Notes under the pieces: generated by a model
What the model saw: the letters and a program-made list of their open reading frames with translations, nothing else
Databases searched by the model: none
Told to the model about the DNA's origin: nothing
Part shown: one piece after another, positions 1 through 5,677 of the stretch
Layout: the number at the start of each line of letters is the position of its first letter
How positions within the stretch are numbered: the first letter of the stretch is position 1
Translations under genes and position numbers: made by a program
From: Verrucomicrobiota bacterium
GTDB taxonomy: Bacteria > Verrucomicrobiota > Verrucomicrobiia > Chthoniobacterales > UBA10450
Assembly (NCBI GenBank): GCA_003218735.1
Contig: QHOJ01000099.1
Coordinates: 1 to 7,068, forward strand
Length of the DNA: 7,068 nucleotides
Reading direction: 5' to 3'

Positions 1-128
1 AGCCGGAATTTGTCGATCGGCGACCACTCGTGTACCGATTCACGCCGGAAAACGACCACCACGCCTGCAAATCCAGCAAGCGCGACGGCGATCTGCGCGG
101 CCGTGCCAAGAGCTTCGCCCGGTTCCAC
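1..128 (-). CDS. N-terminus of a small integral membrane protein (partial, cut by window edge)
   Basis: The frame read leftwards from a GTG at 128 is open to the window edge and gives 42 full codons. It starts VEPGEALGTAAQ, runs through one clear hydrophobic segment (about residues 7-27, ending GVVVVF), and then reads RRE followed by HEWSPIDKFRL. The pattern of an N-terminal helix with AQIAxxLAGFxGVVVVFR and then a WSPxDKFRL loop matches an uncharacterised multi-helix membrane protein family I know from many bacterial genomes. This recognition is from memory and the function is unknown. GTG 128 is chosen because no in-frame ATG precedes it and an AAAGG (about 140-144) lies upstream. The C-terminal helices are outside the window. 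It follows the OsmC gene on the same strand after 73 bases, so the two could share a transcript. Confidence 0.7.
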   Translation of the reverse strand, partial: MEPGEALGTAAQIAVALAGFAGVVVVFRRESVHEWSPIDKFR

Positions 129-201
129 TCGTAGTTTAGCCTTTCTATTTTCCGATTTGTTAGGGGTCCCATCTATGTCTCTTTTAAAATCGGAAACGAC
201 G

Positions 202-648
202 TTAGACCGCGCGAGTCCTGATGTTGATTTCCGAAGTAAGCGTTTGATGGACCGGGCAACGATCCGCGATCTCCATTAACTTCGCGCGCTGTTCGTTGGT
301 CAGCGCGCCAGTGAGTTGAATCTCGCGCTCGATCCGGTCGATCCTTCCCACCTTGGTTTCGCACTCGGCACAATCGCTCGCATGAATTTTCGAGTGATGC
401 AGCGAAACCGTCACGTCTTCGAGTGGCCAGCCTTTTCGTCGCGCATAAAATGAGACCGTCATCGACGTGCAGGTGCCGAGCGCTGCCAGGAGAAAATCGT
501 ACGGCGACGGCCCGGTGTCGTTTCCCCCGAAAGCGGCCGGTTCGTCCCCTTTGAGACGGTGCGGACCGATCTCAATTTCTTGGGAAAACCCCGCGGCACC
601 GCCGCGGACGATTACGTGTGGAGGGCTGTTAGAATTGTTCGCTGTCAT
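202..648 (-). CDS. OsmC family peroxiredoxin-like protein
   Basis: This is an OsmC/Ohr-superfamily protein of 148 residues. Such proteins are cytosolic thiol peroxidases that reduce organic or hydrogen peroxides with a pair of cysteines. Both expected cysteines are visible: Cys60 in LGTCTSMT and Cys131 in DRCPVHQTL. The motif [13 protein letters not shown] just before the first cysteine is typical of the family. A second pair, Cys93 and Cys96 in SDCAEC, lies in the loop characteristic of one OsmC subgroup. The length is normal. The frame also permits a GTG start at 678 (158 residues), but that GTG lies inside a run of degenerate heptamers (666-693), so I prefer ATG 648; neither start has a good ribosome binding site. 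It is divergent from the GYD-domain gene. Family call is firm; the substrate is not known. Confidence 0.92.
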   Translation of the reverse strand: MTANNSNSPPHVIVRGGAAGFSQEIEIGPHRLKGDEPAAFGGNDTGPSPYDFLLAALGTCTSMTVSFYARRKGWPLEDVTVSLHHSKIHASDCAECETKVGRIDRIEREIQLTGALTNEQRAKLMEIADRCPVHQTLTSEINIRTRAV

Positions 649-665
649 CGGTGAGGCATTACATC

Positions 666-693
666 GCTCAACACTCACCTATCAACTATTAAC
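666..693 (-). repeat. Four degenerate heptamers in the osmC upstream region
   Basis: Read on the minus strand, the bases GTTAATA, GTTGATA, GGTGAGT and GTTGAGC follow one another without gaps, an approximate 7-base period. Such short heptamer tracts are a common type of noncoding intergenic repeat in some bacterial genomes. The tract covers the alternative GTG start of the OsmC gene at 678. The similarity of the third unit is weak, so this may be two good copies with chance extensions. Confidence 0.45.
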
Positions 694-900
694 TTTTGAA
701 GGTTCCGACTGCAGCGTGTGAAAGATCGCAAAACTGATCCAGACGTTGTGGCAAAGGCAGTAGATCGCGAAAACCTGTAATGGGACTGGCGAAAGACTGA
801 GTCTAGATTTGCGTCGTGCGAAATGGAGAGACGAACCGCGGGCACGTTGTTTTTGCGCACGAGCAAACCATCGAATAATCTTTCACTTAGAACCGCAACA

Positions 901-906
901 AAGGAG
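901..906 (+). promoter_or_regulatory. Strong ribosome binding site of the GYD-domain gene
   Basis: AAGGAG stands 8 bases before the ATG at 915. It is the best Shine-Dalgarno match ahead of any real gene in the window. It fixes this start and excludes the longer overlapping frames that begin at 809 and 823. Confidence 0.85.
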
Positions 907-914
907 CGAACACT

Positions 915-1208
915 ATGGCTATGTATATCAGTCTTATTCAGTTTACCGACCAGGGCATCCGCAACGTCAAGGACACCGTCAAACGCGGCGAGGCGGCGAT
1001 TGCCGAGGCCGAGAAAATGGGCATGAAGATCACCGAGGAGTTCTGGACGATGGGGGCGTACGACGTAGTCGTGCTCTTCGAAGCACCCGATGACGCGACC
1101 ATGAGCGCGTTCATGCTTAAAATCGGTTCAATGGGCAACGTCAAGAGCCAGACTCTGCGCGCCTTCCGCCGGGAAGAGATGGAAAAGATCCTGGCGAAAA
1201 TTAAATAG
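915..1208 (+). CDS. GYD domain-containing protein
   Basis: This is a small protein of 97 residues matching the GYD domain family (DUF1330-like ferredoxin-fold proteins; function unestablished) over its whole length. It begins MAMYISLIQFTDQGIRNVKD, as family members do, with a beta strand and then a helix. The signature is at 48-52 as AYDVV in place of the naming GYD, followed by VLFEAPDD. After that comes a helix and a final strand, SQTLRAF. There is no signal peptide, so it is probably cytosolic. The fold belongs to the dimeric alpha/beta barrel type, which often forms homodimers. Start and length are supported by AAGGAG at 901. A cupin gene follows 72 bases downstream on the same strand and is probably co-transcribed. 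The role cannot be assigned from context. Confidence 0.9.
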   Translation: MAMYISLIQFTDQGIRNVKDTVKRGEAAIAEAEKMGMKITEEFWTMGAYDVVVLFEAPDDATMSAFMLKIGSMGNVKSQTLRAFRREEMEKILAKIK

Positions 1209-1218
1209 TAGTGTCGAG

Positions 1219-1235
1219 GCAGGCGTGTCGCCTGC
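1219..1235 (+). repeat. Perfect 7-bp hairpin between the GYD and cupin genes
   Basis: GCAGGCG, a TGT loop and CGCCTGC form a perfect stem 10 bases after the GYD stop codon. There is no following T run, so it is not a classical intrinsic terminator. It may act as an mRNA-stabilising 3' stem, or be a single copy of a dispersed palindromic element. No second copy is in this window. Confidence 0.55.
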
Positions 1236-1280
1236 GCTCTAACCGCTTGCAAATCGGGCTCGATCCGCTTCGGTGAAATC

Positions 1281-1610
1281 ATGTTTCCCTACGTCGCGTT
1301 GAGCAAAGACGAAGTCTGGCAGCCGGGTCCGTATAAAGGGGTTGAGCTGATGGTTTTGCACAGGAATGAGAGCACCGGCGGGGCGGTGGTGCTGCGCAAA
1401 TTTGAACCAAGACACACAATCCCCGCGCACGCGCATCCGAACGCGAACGAGTGGGCTTATGTTCTGGCCGGCGAATGGGATGAATCAGGCGTGACCTACA
1501 CCACCGGCGCGTTGTTCTTTGCGCCCAAGGGCGTCCGTCACGGTCCGCACGTCGCGCGCACTGAAGTCATCAGCCTCACAATCTTTGACGGCCCGCTGAC
1601 CGTCGTCTGA
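1281..1610 (+). CDS. Small cupin domain protein
   Basis: This is a single-domain cupin of 109 residues, a beta barrel that usually holds one divalent metal. Cupin motif 1 is present: His50 and His52 in PAHAHPNANEW, then Glu57 and Gly64 in YVLAGEW. Motif 2 is GALFFAPKGVRHGPH (76-90), with His87 as the fourth metal ligand in the PxGxxH arrangement. All four ligands are therefore present and metal binding is likely. Substrate and reaction are unknown; relatives include anti-sigma ChrR-like domains, isomerases and dioxygenases. There is no signal peptide. The ATG at 1281 has only a weak GGTGA before it (1272-1276). It lies 72 bases after the GYD gene on the same strand and is convergent with the NYN-domain gene. 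Confidence 0.87.
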   Translation: MFPYVALSKDEVWQPGPYKGVELMVLHRNESTGGAVVLRKFEPRHTIPAHAHPNANEWAYVLAGEWDESGVTYTTGALFFAPKGVRHGPHVARTEVISLTIFDGPLTVV

Positions 1611-1729
1611 AGGGGACTAGACTCCAAAGAACATCACGTTGCTGGATTTGCGACCGAAACGAATTTGACGAGATCGTGCCGATCATTGCTGTATTTTCGT
1701 TGTTCGATTCTGCGCGACCAAAAACCGCG

Positions 1730-2368
1730 CTACAGGTTTCGCGGTGTTGGCGAGCGAAACCGCTCTCGTTGCCTGCGTTGCTGCGGTCGCGGCGATATGG
1801 GCTCCGGCGACTCCTGAACTTTCATCAGATCAAACGCCCTGAACAACGGGGCCAGATCGATCACCTCATTCGCCGCTGATTTGAGTAGGTTCCCGAGATT
1901 TGCCGCGACCGACGCCACTTCCACGCGGATCCCGCGTCGCCGCAACTTGATGGCAAGATAAGCGAAATCGGCATCGCCCGTCACAAGAATAACAACATCG
2001 GGGCGCATCTCGACAGAAAGCTCAAGCGCGTCGATCGCCATCATTACGTCAACGTTCGCCTTGTAATGGCCTTCTTCGGCGGGCGACCCATCTTTGGTCA
2101 CGACCATGAATCCATTGGAACGCAGCCAATGCATGAACTTGTTCTTCTTGTCTCGCTCCTCCTGCCAGGTCGGGGTTGCGGGCGGTAGTCCGGCATAGAC
2201 CACCATCTCGATCAAGTCGCGTCCCGTGCTCGGGCCAGCCAAAAATTCGCGAAGCTTTAACCAATCGAGACCACGCCCCGCGGTGCGCACGGAACTGCCG
2301 ATGTTCGATTCGTCCACCAGGACCAACACTCGGGCATGCCGGGAACCATCTGAATTTTTCTTTCGCAT
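1730..2368 (-). CDS. NYN domain protein (LabA/DUF88-like, PIN-fold), putative RNase
   Basis: This protein of 212 residues contains a NYN domain, a PIN-like metal-dependent nuclease fold usually acting on RNA. The acidic active-site pattern is visible: Asp19 and Asn22 in LVDESNIG after the first strand, Asp107 and Asp113 in NVDVMMAIDAL, and Asp132 and Asp134 in LVTGDADFAYL. Then come KLRRRGIRVEV and SAANEVIDL, which fit the C-terminal strands of the fold. The last 30 residues are rich in Arg, Pro and Gln (RPQQRRQRERFR) and probably form a disordered nucleic-acid-binding tail. The frame allows a TTG start at 2383, but ATG 2368 is preferred; neither has a clear ribosome binding site. It is divergent from the phospholipase D-like gene. 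A decayed copy of residues around LREFLAGPSTGRDLIEMV lies at 4249-4303. The RNA target is unknown. Confidence 0.88.
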   Translation of the reverse strand: MRKKNSDGSRHARVLVLVDESNIGSSVRTAGRGLDWLKLREFLAGPSTGRDLIEMVVYAGLPPATPTWQEERDKKNKFMHWLRSNGFMVVTKDGSPAEEGHYKANVDVMMAIDALELSVEMRPDVVILVTGDADFAYLAIKLRRRGIRVEVASVAANLGNLLKSAANEVIDLAPLFRAFDLMKVQESPEPISPRPQQRRQRERFRSPTPRNL

Positions 2369-2523
2369 CCAGATCCGAATCAACTACGTCCGCGCACTTC
2401 TAGCGAGCACTACTTTCTTAGGTCGCACGCGATTTTTGGGAATGGCTGCGACGGATATGCCGAGGCTTTCGCGAAAACATTGATTGACTGTGTTCATTGT
2501 TTTAAGACAGGCTTTTCGGCGTT

Positions 2524-4092
2524 ATGAGCGCAGAATTCCAAGTGAGCGGCACAAATACAGCGGCCCTCTTTTCACTGAAACTTCACCGCGGCGACGGCAT
2601 GACGCTCGTCGCCATGAATTGGAAAACCGGCATCCCGCCGAACGATTTCGTTGGCTTTGCCATCGAATACAAGGAGCCGGGCGGCGACAAGTTCTTCAGC
2701 TTGAAAAACCGTTTGGCGTTCTCCGGCGCTGCTGGGGAAGTCAATCCCAACAAGCTTTCCACCAGACTCTCGCCCATCCAGAAATTCCGGTGGGTGCATT
2801 TCCCGCGCAATGCAGAGCTTGCTGGCGAATTCGTTTATCAAGTTACTCCTGTCTTTATGAACGAGGCCGATGAGCTGAGCTATGGCGAATCGCAACAAGC
2901 CGCGATAGAGCTGCGGCGTGAGACTTACCCCGGAGTGCTTAATGTCGCCTTTACCCGTGGCTTTGTGTCATCGCAGGCGTTCGTGGATCGCTACGGGAAG
3001 GATGCCATCAAGACCTTGTTGCCGCTAAACGCGGATAAGGGATTGGACTTCACGCCCACGCATCCCAAGGCGGACGAAGCGCTCGCGTGGATGGGTTTCG
3101 AGGCACGCAGCGCCCTCCTCGAGGTGCTCGACCAGGCAATCGCCGACCAGACCGCCGCGGTACGCGTGGTCGCCTACGACTTGAACGAACCGGAGATCGT
3201 GTCGCGACTCCAAAAACTCGGCAACCGGCTGAAAGTCATCATCGACGACGAAGGCAGCCACGGGAAGGCGACGTCCTCGGAGACCAATGCCGCGAAGCGC
3301 CTCGCCGCTTCCGCCGGCGCGGCCAACGTGAAGCGGCAGCACCTGGGCCAGCTCCAGCACAACAAGACTATCGTGGTCGACGGGAAGATGCAGGCAGCCG
3401 TCTGTGGCTCTACGAACTTCTCCTGGCGCGGCATCTTTGTGCAGAACAACAACGCCATCATTCTTCGGGGCAAGAGCGCGGTGAAAATCTTTCTCGCCGC
3501 CTTCGACGATTATTGGGCAAGCGATACGGCAGCTGCCTTCGGAAAGACCGGCTCCGCAGCGTGGAACGACCTGGGCCTAACCAGCATCGACGCTGAGATC
3601 GGCTTCTCTCCTCGGGCGAAGAAGAATGCGGTGCTGACCACTATAGCCGATGACATCAGTAGGAACACCACCTCCAGTCTCTTCTACTCCCTCACGTTCC
3701 TCTACCAAACAAAAGGCGCCATTCGCAGCGCGTTCATCAAACACCAAAAGGACGACGACATCTTCTCCTACGGCATTTCGGATCGGCCGGTCGCCGGACT
3801 CGACTTGCAAAAGCCGAATGGCAAGGTCAGGATCGTCCGTCCCGAGGCGCTGGAGGCCAACCTCCCGCAGCCCTTCAAAGCGGAGCCCACGGGGGGTGGC
3901 GGTTTGCGCCTGCACCATAAATTTGTCGTCATCGACTTCGAGAAGCCCACCGCGCGGGTCTATATGGGCTCGTTCAATTTCTCGTCGGCGGCGGATACCT
4001 CCAATGGCGAGAACCTACTACTGATTCGAGACCGCCGCATCGCCGTCCAAAAAAAAACTCCAGCTCGCCAAGCCGCCGCGAAAGGCCGGTGA
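2524..4092 (+). CDS. Phospholipase D-like protein with two HKD motifs, probably frameshifted at its 3' end
   Basis: This 522-residue protein has two catalytic HKD motifs of the phospholipase D superfamily. The first is H279, K281 and D286 in QHNKTIVVD, with GSTNFS at 295-300. The second is H464, K466 and D471 in LHHKFVVID, with GSFNFS at 482-487. The two half-sites should fold together into one active site that attacks phosphodiester bonds in lipid or nucleic acid; the substrate is not known. Residues 1 to about 135 form a separate N-terminal region that looks beta-rich (FVGFAIEYKE, FVYQVTPVF), perhaps fibronectin type III-like. There is no signal peptide. The last 14 residues (from 509) are unlike the rest because a run of nine A residues at 4049-4057 shifts the frame; see the entry at 4058-4159. 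Both HKD motifs precede the shift, so activity may survive. No strong ribosome binding site is seen before ATG 2524. It is divergent from the NYN gene. Confidence 0.88.
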   Translation: MSAEFQVSGTNTAALFSLKLHRGDGMTLVAMNWKTGIPPNDFVGFAIEYKEPGGDKFFSLKNRLAFSGAAGEVNPNKLSTRLSPIQKFRWVHFPRNAELAGEFVYQVTPVFMNEADELSYGESQQAAIELRRETYPGVLNVAFTRGFVSSQAFVDRYGKDAIKTLLPLNADKGLDFTPTHPKADEALAWMGFEARSALLEVLDQAIADQTAAVRVVAYDLNEPEIVSRLQKLGNRLKVIIDDEGSHGKATSSETNAAKRLAASAGAANVKRQHLGQLQHNKTIVVDGKMQAAVCGSTNFSWRGIFVQNNNAIILRGKSAVKIFLAAFDDYWASDTAAAFGKTGSAAWNDLGLTSIDAEIGFSPRAKKNAVLTTIADDISRNTTSSLFYSLTFLYQTKGAIRSAFIKHQKDDDIFSYGISDRPVAGLDLQKPNGKVRIVRPEALEANLPQPFKAEPTGGGGLRLHHKFVVIDFEKPTARVYMGSFNFSSAADTSNGENLLLIRDRRIAVQKKTPARQAAAKGR

Positions 4093-4159
4093 AAAAGCCT
4101 GGTGGGCGGAGGATTATACGAACGCCAGGAAAATCAAGGATCGCGAACTCTTTTCGTAA
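4058..4159 (+). pseudogene. Out-of-frame C-terminal tail of the phospholipase D-like gene
   Basis: In the +1 frame, right after the run of nine A residues, the DNA reads LQLAKPPRKAGEKA, then WWAEDYTNARKIKDRELF, Ser and a TAA stop at 4157-4159. This looks like a genuine protein end: Trp-rich, charged, and matching the tail I recall in relatives of this phospholipase D-like family. With eight A residues instead of nine, the two frames would join as RIAVQKKLQLAKPPR. From memory, relatives also carry about 30 further residues between RIAV and KKLQL, so a deletion may have occurred as well. Causes could be a true mutation, a base-call error in the homopolymer, or slippage at the A run that yields both products. 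Confidence 0.7.
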
Positions 4160-4248
4160 ACCTCTCGGGAGTCAGGCTGCTCGCTGGGAGTAGCCGGATG
4201 TTGGTCGTCGCGGTAGTTGCGGTCGATGAACCGAGGCAAAGGAAAATT

Positions 4249-4303
4249 CACCATCGCAATCAGCTCGCGCCCTGTGTTTGGGCCGGCCAGAAATTCGCGA
4301 AGC
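4249..4303 (-). pseudogene. Relic of a NYN-domain gene (second copy)
   Basis: These 55 bases match 2201-2255, inside the NYN gene of this window, at 45 of 55 positions on the same strand. The relic encodes LREFLAGPNTGRELIAMV against LREFLAGPSTGRDLIEMV, and many of the differences are silent. Similarity ends abruptly at both sides. It therefore looks like a fragment of a paralogue that diverged before it was broken, not a recent copying product. Together with the intact gene it forms a direct repeat about 2 kb apart around the phospholipase D-like gene. The ATG-led frame 4323-4114 that contains it is otherwise not recognisable. Confidence 0.72.
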
Positions 4304-4378
4304 CCAATTTTCCGGATAAACAAAGACTGTCCGGTTGGCTTCCCAGGCCCGATACTTTTTGCGCCACTCCCATCTAAC
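4304..4378 (-). pseudogene. Relic of a Tc-toxin-type gene (neuraminidase-like domain signature)
   Basis: The minus-strand frame from 4378 reads VRWEWR and then KYRAWEANRTVFVYPENW. The block YRxWEANRxVFxYPENW is a hallmark I know from insecticidal toxin complex (Tc) A-type proteins, in the neuraminidase-like domain before the pore-forming part. In those proteins it is normally followed by an IEPELRDD-type segment, which is absent here. Nothing else of a toxin gene, which would be several kilobases long, is present. The frame has an upstream stop near 4400 and changes identity at 4304, where the NYN relic begins in a different frame. It is a short dead fragment; the match is too specific to be chance, but the family name rests on memory of the motif. 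Confidence 0.65.
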
Positions 4379-4418
4379 CTCCTTTTTGGGGAGCCGCTTT
4401 TATTCTCTCCTACCTTTT

Positions 4419-4437
4419 ATCGTAAGCCGCTTACGAT
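4419..4437. repeat. Perfect 9-bp inverted repeat, operator-like
   Basis: ATCGTAAGC and GCTTACGAT flank a single C. The half-site GTAAGC is like those of many dimeric repressor operators, but no regulator or promoter for it can be named. It lies 51 bases beyond the stop of the aldo/keto reductase gene. The bases after it on the minus strand are A-rich instead of T-rich, so it is not a standard terminator for that gene. Confidence 0.5.
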
Positions 4438-4463
4438 GGATAGCTGTGCGGAGGTTCGAGCAG

Positions 4464-4484
4464 CTGACCTCTGACTTCTGTCCT
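4464..4484 (+). repeat. Three tandem degenerate heptamers CTGACCT/CTGACTT/CTGTCCT
   Basis: Three 7-base units follow one another with one or two substitutions each, just before the stop codon of the aldo/keto reductase gene on the opposite strand. Short heptamer tracts like this occur between genes in some soil bacteria. The 7-base period is shared with the tract at 666-693, but the unit sequence differs. Confidence 0.5.
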
Positions 4485-4487
4485 CCT

Positions 4488-5486
4488 TCAACCATGGCCC
4501 GCCAAAGCGTCAATGGCCTTCCACTCCGCCGGAGTTAATTTGAGCTTCGCGGCCGCGACGTTTTCTTCCAGGTGCACGACAGATGACGTGCCAGGAATCG
4601 GCAGCATCACGGGCGATCGCTCAAGAAGCCAGGCAAGCGCGACTTGCACAACGCTTACGTCATGATCCCGGGCCGCCCTCTCCAGCGCATTCTCAGGTTT
4701 CAAACCTCTGCCTCCGCCGATTGGAAACCACGGCATAAACCCGAGGCCCTCCCTTTCGCAATAGGCTAGAGCTTTTTCCGATTTGCGGTCCTCAATGTTG
4801 TACTCGTTTTGAACACTCACGATGGGGAGAATCTTGCGCGCCCGCACGATTTCCGTTGGGTTTACGTTCGATAATCCCACGTGCCGAATCTTCCCGGCAT
4901 CCTGCATTTGCTTGAGCGCGCCGAGCGATGCCTCCATCGGCACTTTCGGATCGATCGTGTGCAGTTGATACAAATCGATCCGCTCGAGGCGTAACCGCTT
5001 TAGACTCATCTCGACAGCCTGTTTGAGATGTTCAGGTCGACCGTCGGGCACCCATTGACTCCGTCCTGGTCGGGTTAGACCGCCCTTCGTGGCGATAACA
5101 AGCCCTTTCGGATAAGGATGGAGCGCCTCTGCTATGAGCAGCTCGCTTGTTTCCGGCCCGTACGCATCGGCGGTGTCGATTAAGTTCACACCGAGCTCGA
5201 CCGCGCGTCTCAGAACTTTGATCGCGTTCTGCCGATCAGGTGGCCAACCCCAAATCCCTTCGCCGGTGATGCGCATCGCCCCAAAACCGAGCCGATTGAC
5301 CGTGAGATCGCCGCCCAATTGCAAAGTAGGATTCGTGGCCATAGTCGGTGCCGCTGACGAAGCGGCTCCAAAGATAACATCGGATCCTCCTGCGAAAAGC
5401 GCGGCTCCGCCCGCCAGAGTCGTGCCAAGAAATGTTCGACGGGTAAGGCCCGGCTTTTGATTCGGTTCCAGAGATCTGTCTGCCAT
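4488..5486 (-). CDS. Aldo/keto reductase with twin-arginine signal peptide
   Basis: This is an NAD(P)H-dependent aldo/keto reductase of 332 residues; the family reduces aldehydes and ketones in a TIM barrel. The catalytic tetrad is complete: Asp104 and Tyr109 in LIDTADAYG, Lys134 in IATKGG and His176 in LYQLHTID. Also present are GKIRHVGLSN, SVQNEYN and the cofactor-phosphate-binding end LPIPGTSSVVHLEEN. The first 50 or so residues are extra compared with cytosolic members. They contain TRRTFLGTTLAGGAALFAGG, a twin-arginine (Tat) signal, with a possible cleavage site near FGAASSAAP. This suggests export as a folded, cofactor-loaded enzyme. The frame also allows a GTG start at 5495; ATG 5486 is preferred, though neither has a clear ribosome binding site. 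The substrate cannot be read from sequence. It is the only intact gene on this strand in this part of the window. Confidence 0.93.
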   Translation of the reverse strand: MADRSLEPNQKPGLTRRTFLGTTLAGGAALFAGGSDVIFGAASSAAPTMATNPTLQLGGDLTVNRLGFGAMRITGEGIWGWPPDRQNAIKVLRRAVELGVNLIDTADAYGPETSELLIAEALHPYPKGLVIATKGGLTRPGRSQWVPDGRPEHLKQAVEMSLKRLRLERIDLYQLHTIDPKVPMEASLGALKQMQDAGKIRHVGLSNVNPTEIVRARKILPIVSVQNEYNIEDRKSEKALAYCEREGLGFMPWFPIGGGRGLKPENALERAARDHDVSVVQVALAWLLERSPVMLPIPGTSSVVHLEENVAAAKLKLTPAEWKAIDALAGHG

Positions 5487-5589
5487 GACGCGCACGGTAC
5501 GTTTACGGAAACCGCTGCTAATGCAAGCGCGCCATTCGCGGTCTCAACGAATCCCCTTTGTTCACGTGTCAGTCGGTAAAAGCCGCACG

Positions 5590-5677
5590 CTTGCCATGTC
5601 ATGTTTCTTTCGACCGCTTCATGTTTGGCGTACTGAAGTAAATCGCGTGGCAGATCGAAGATAATTTTTCTAGTCAT
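5590..5677 (-). pseudogene. Possible relic of an antitoxin-like (ribbon-helix-helix type) N-terminus
   Basis: From ATG 5677 the minus strand reads MTRKIIFDLPRDLLQYAKHE and then AVERNMT. The pattern of a short strand (KIIFDLP), a helix (RDLLQYAKHEAVERN) and the start of a further element is typical of VapB or CopG-like DNA-binding antitoxins. GGGGA stands shortly before the ATG. After NMT the frame stays open but no longer resembles the family, and it runs into the aldo/keto reductase gene in another frame. I read it as a truncated remnant; no toxin partner is visible. It could instead be a chance open frame. Confidence 0.35.

Larger units (their letters stand above)
4160..4487. other. Gene-free scar between the phospholipase D-like and aldo/keto reductase genes
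   Basis: This stretch of 328 bases has no intact gene. It holds the NYN relic, the Tc-toxin relic, a pyrimidine-rich stretch (about 4397-4418), a 9-bp inverted repeat and a heptamer tract. No transposase, terminal inverted repeat or target-site duplication is visible. I see no T-tailed hairpin that would end either flanking gene. Confidence 0.75.

Noticed and set aside
1700..1729. Terminator after the NYN gene (GCGCG/CGCGC stem near its stop)
   Set aside because: The stem is five pairs with a nine-base loop and no T run after it, too weak to call.
2480..2506. Promoter for the phospholipase D-like gene (TTGATT or TTGACT with TTTAAG)
   Set aside because: The spacings (15 or 11 bases) and the -10 hexamer are poor, so no promoter is called.
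3087..3596. Long overlapping frames on both strands inside the phospholipase D-like gene (for example 3087-3596 plus, 3025-3360 minus)
   Set aside because: They are shadows of a GC-rich coding region. Their residues are Arg-rich and low in complexity, while the main frame carries both HKD motifs.
4260..4373. 37-codon minus-strand frame with an excellent AAGGAGG before its ATG
   Set aside because: It lies across both relics in a frame different from the recognisable Tc and NYN frames, and its product resembles nothing. The Shine-Dalgarno match is probably accidental.
5210..5589. Minus-strand frame overlapping the aldo/keto reductase gene
   Set aside because: Only its first part (from 5677) looks protein-like; the rest is a shadow of the reductase frame.
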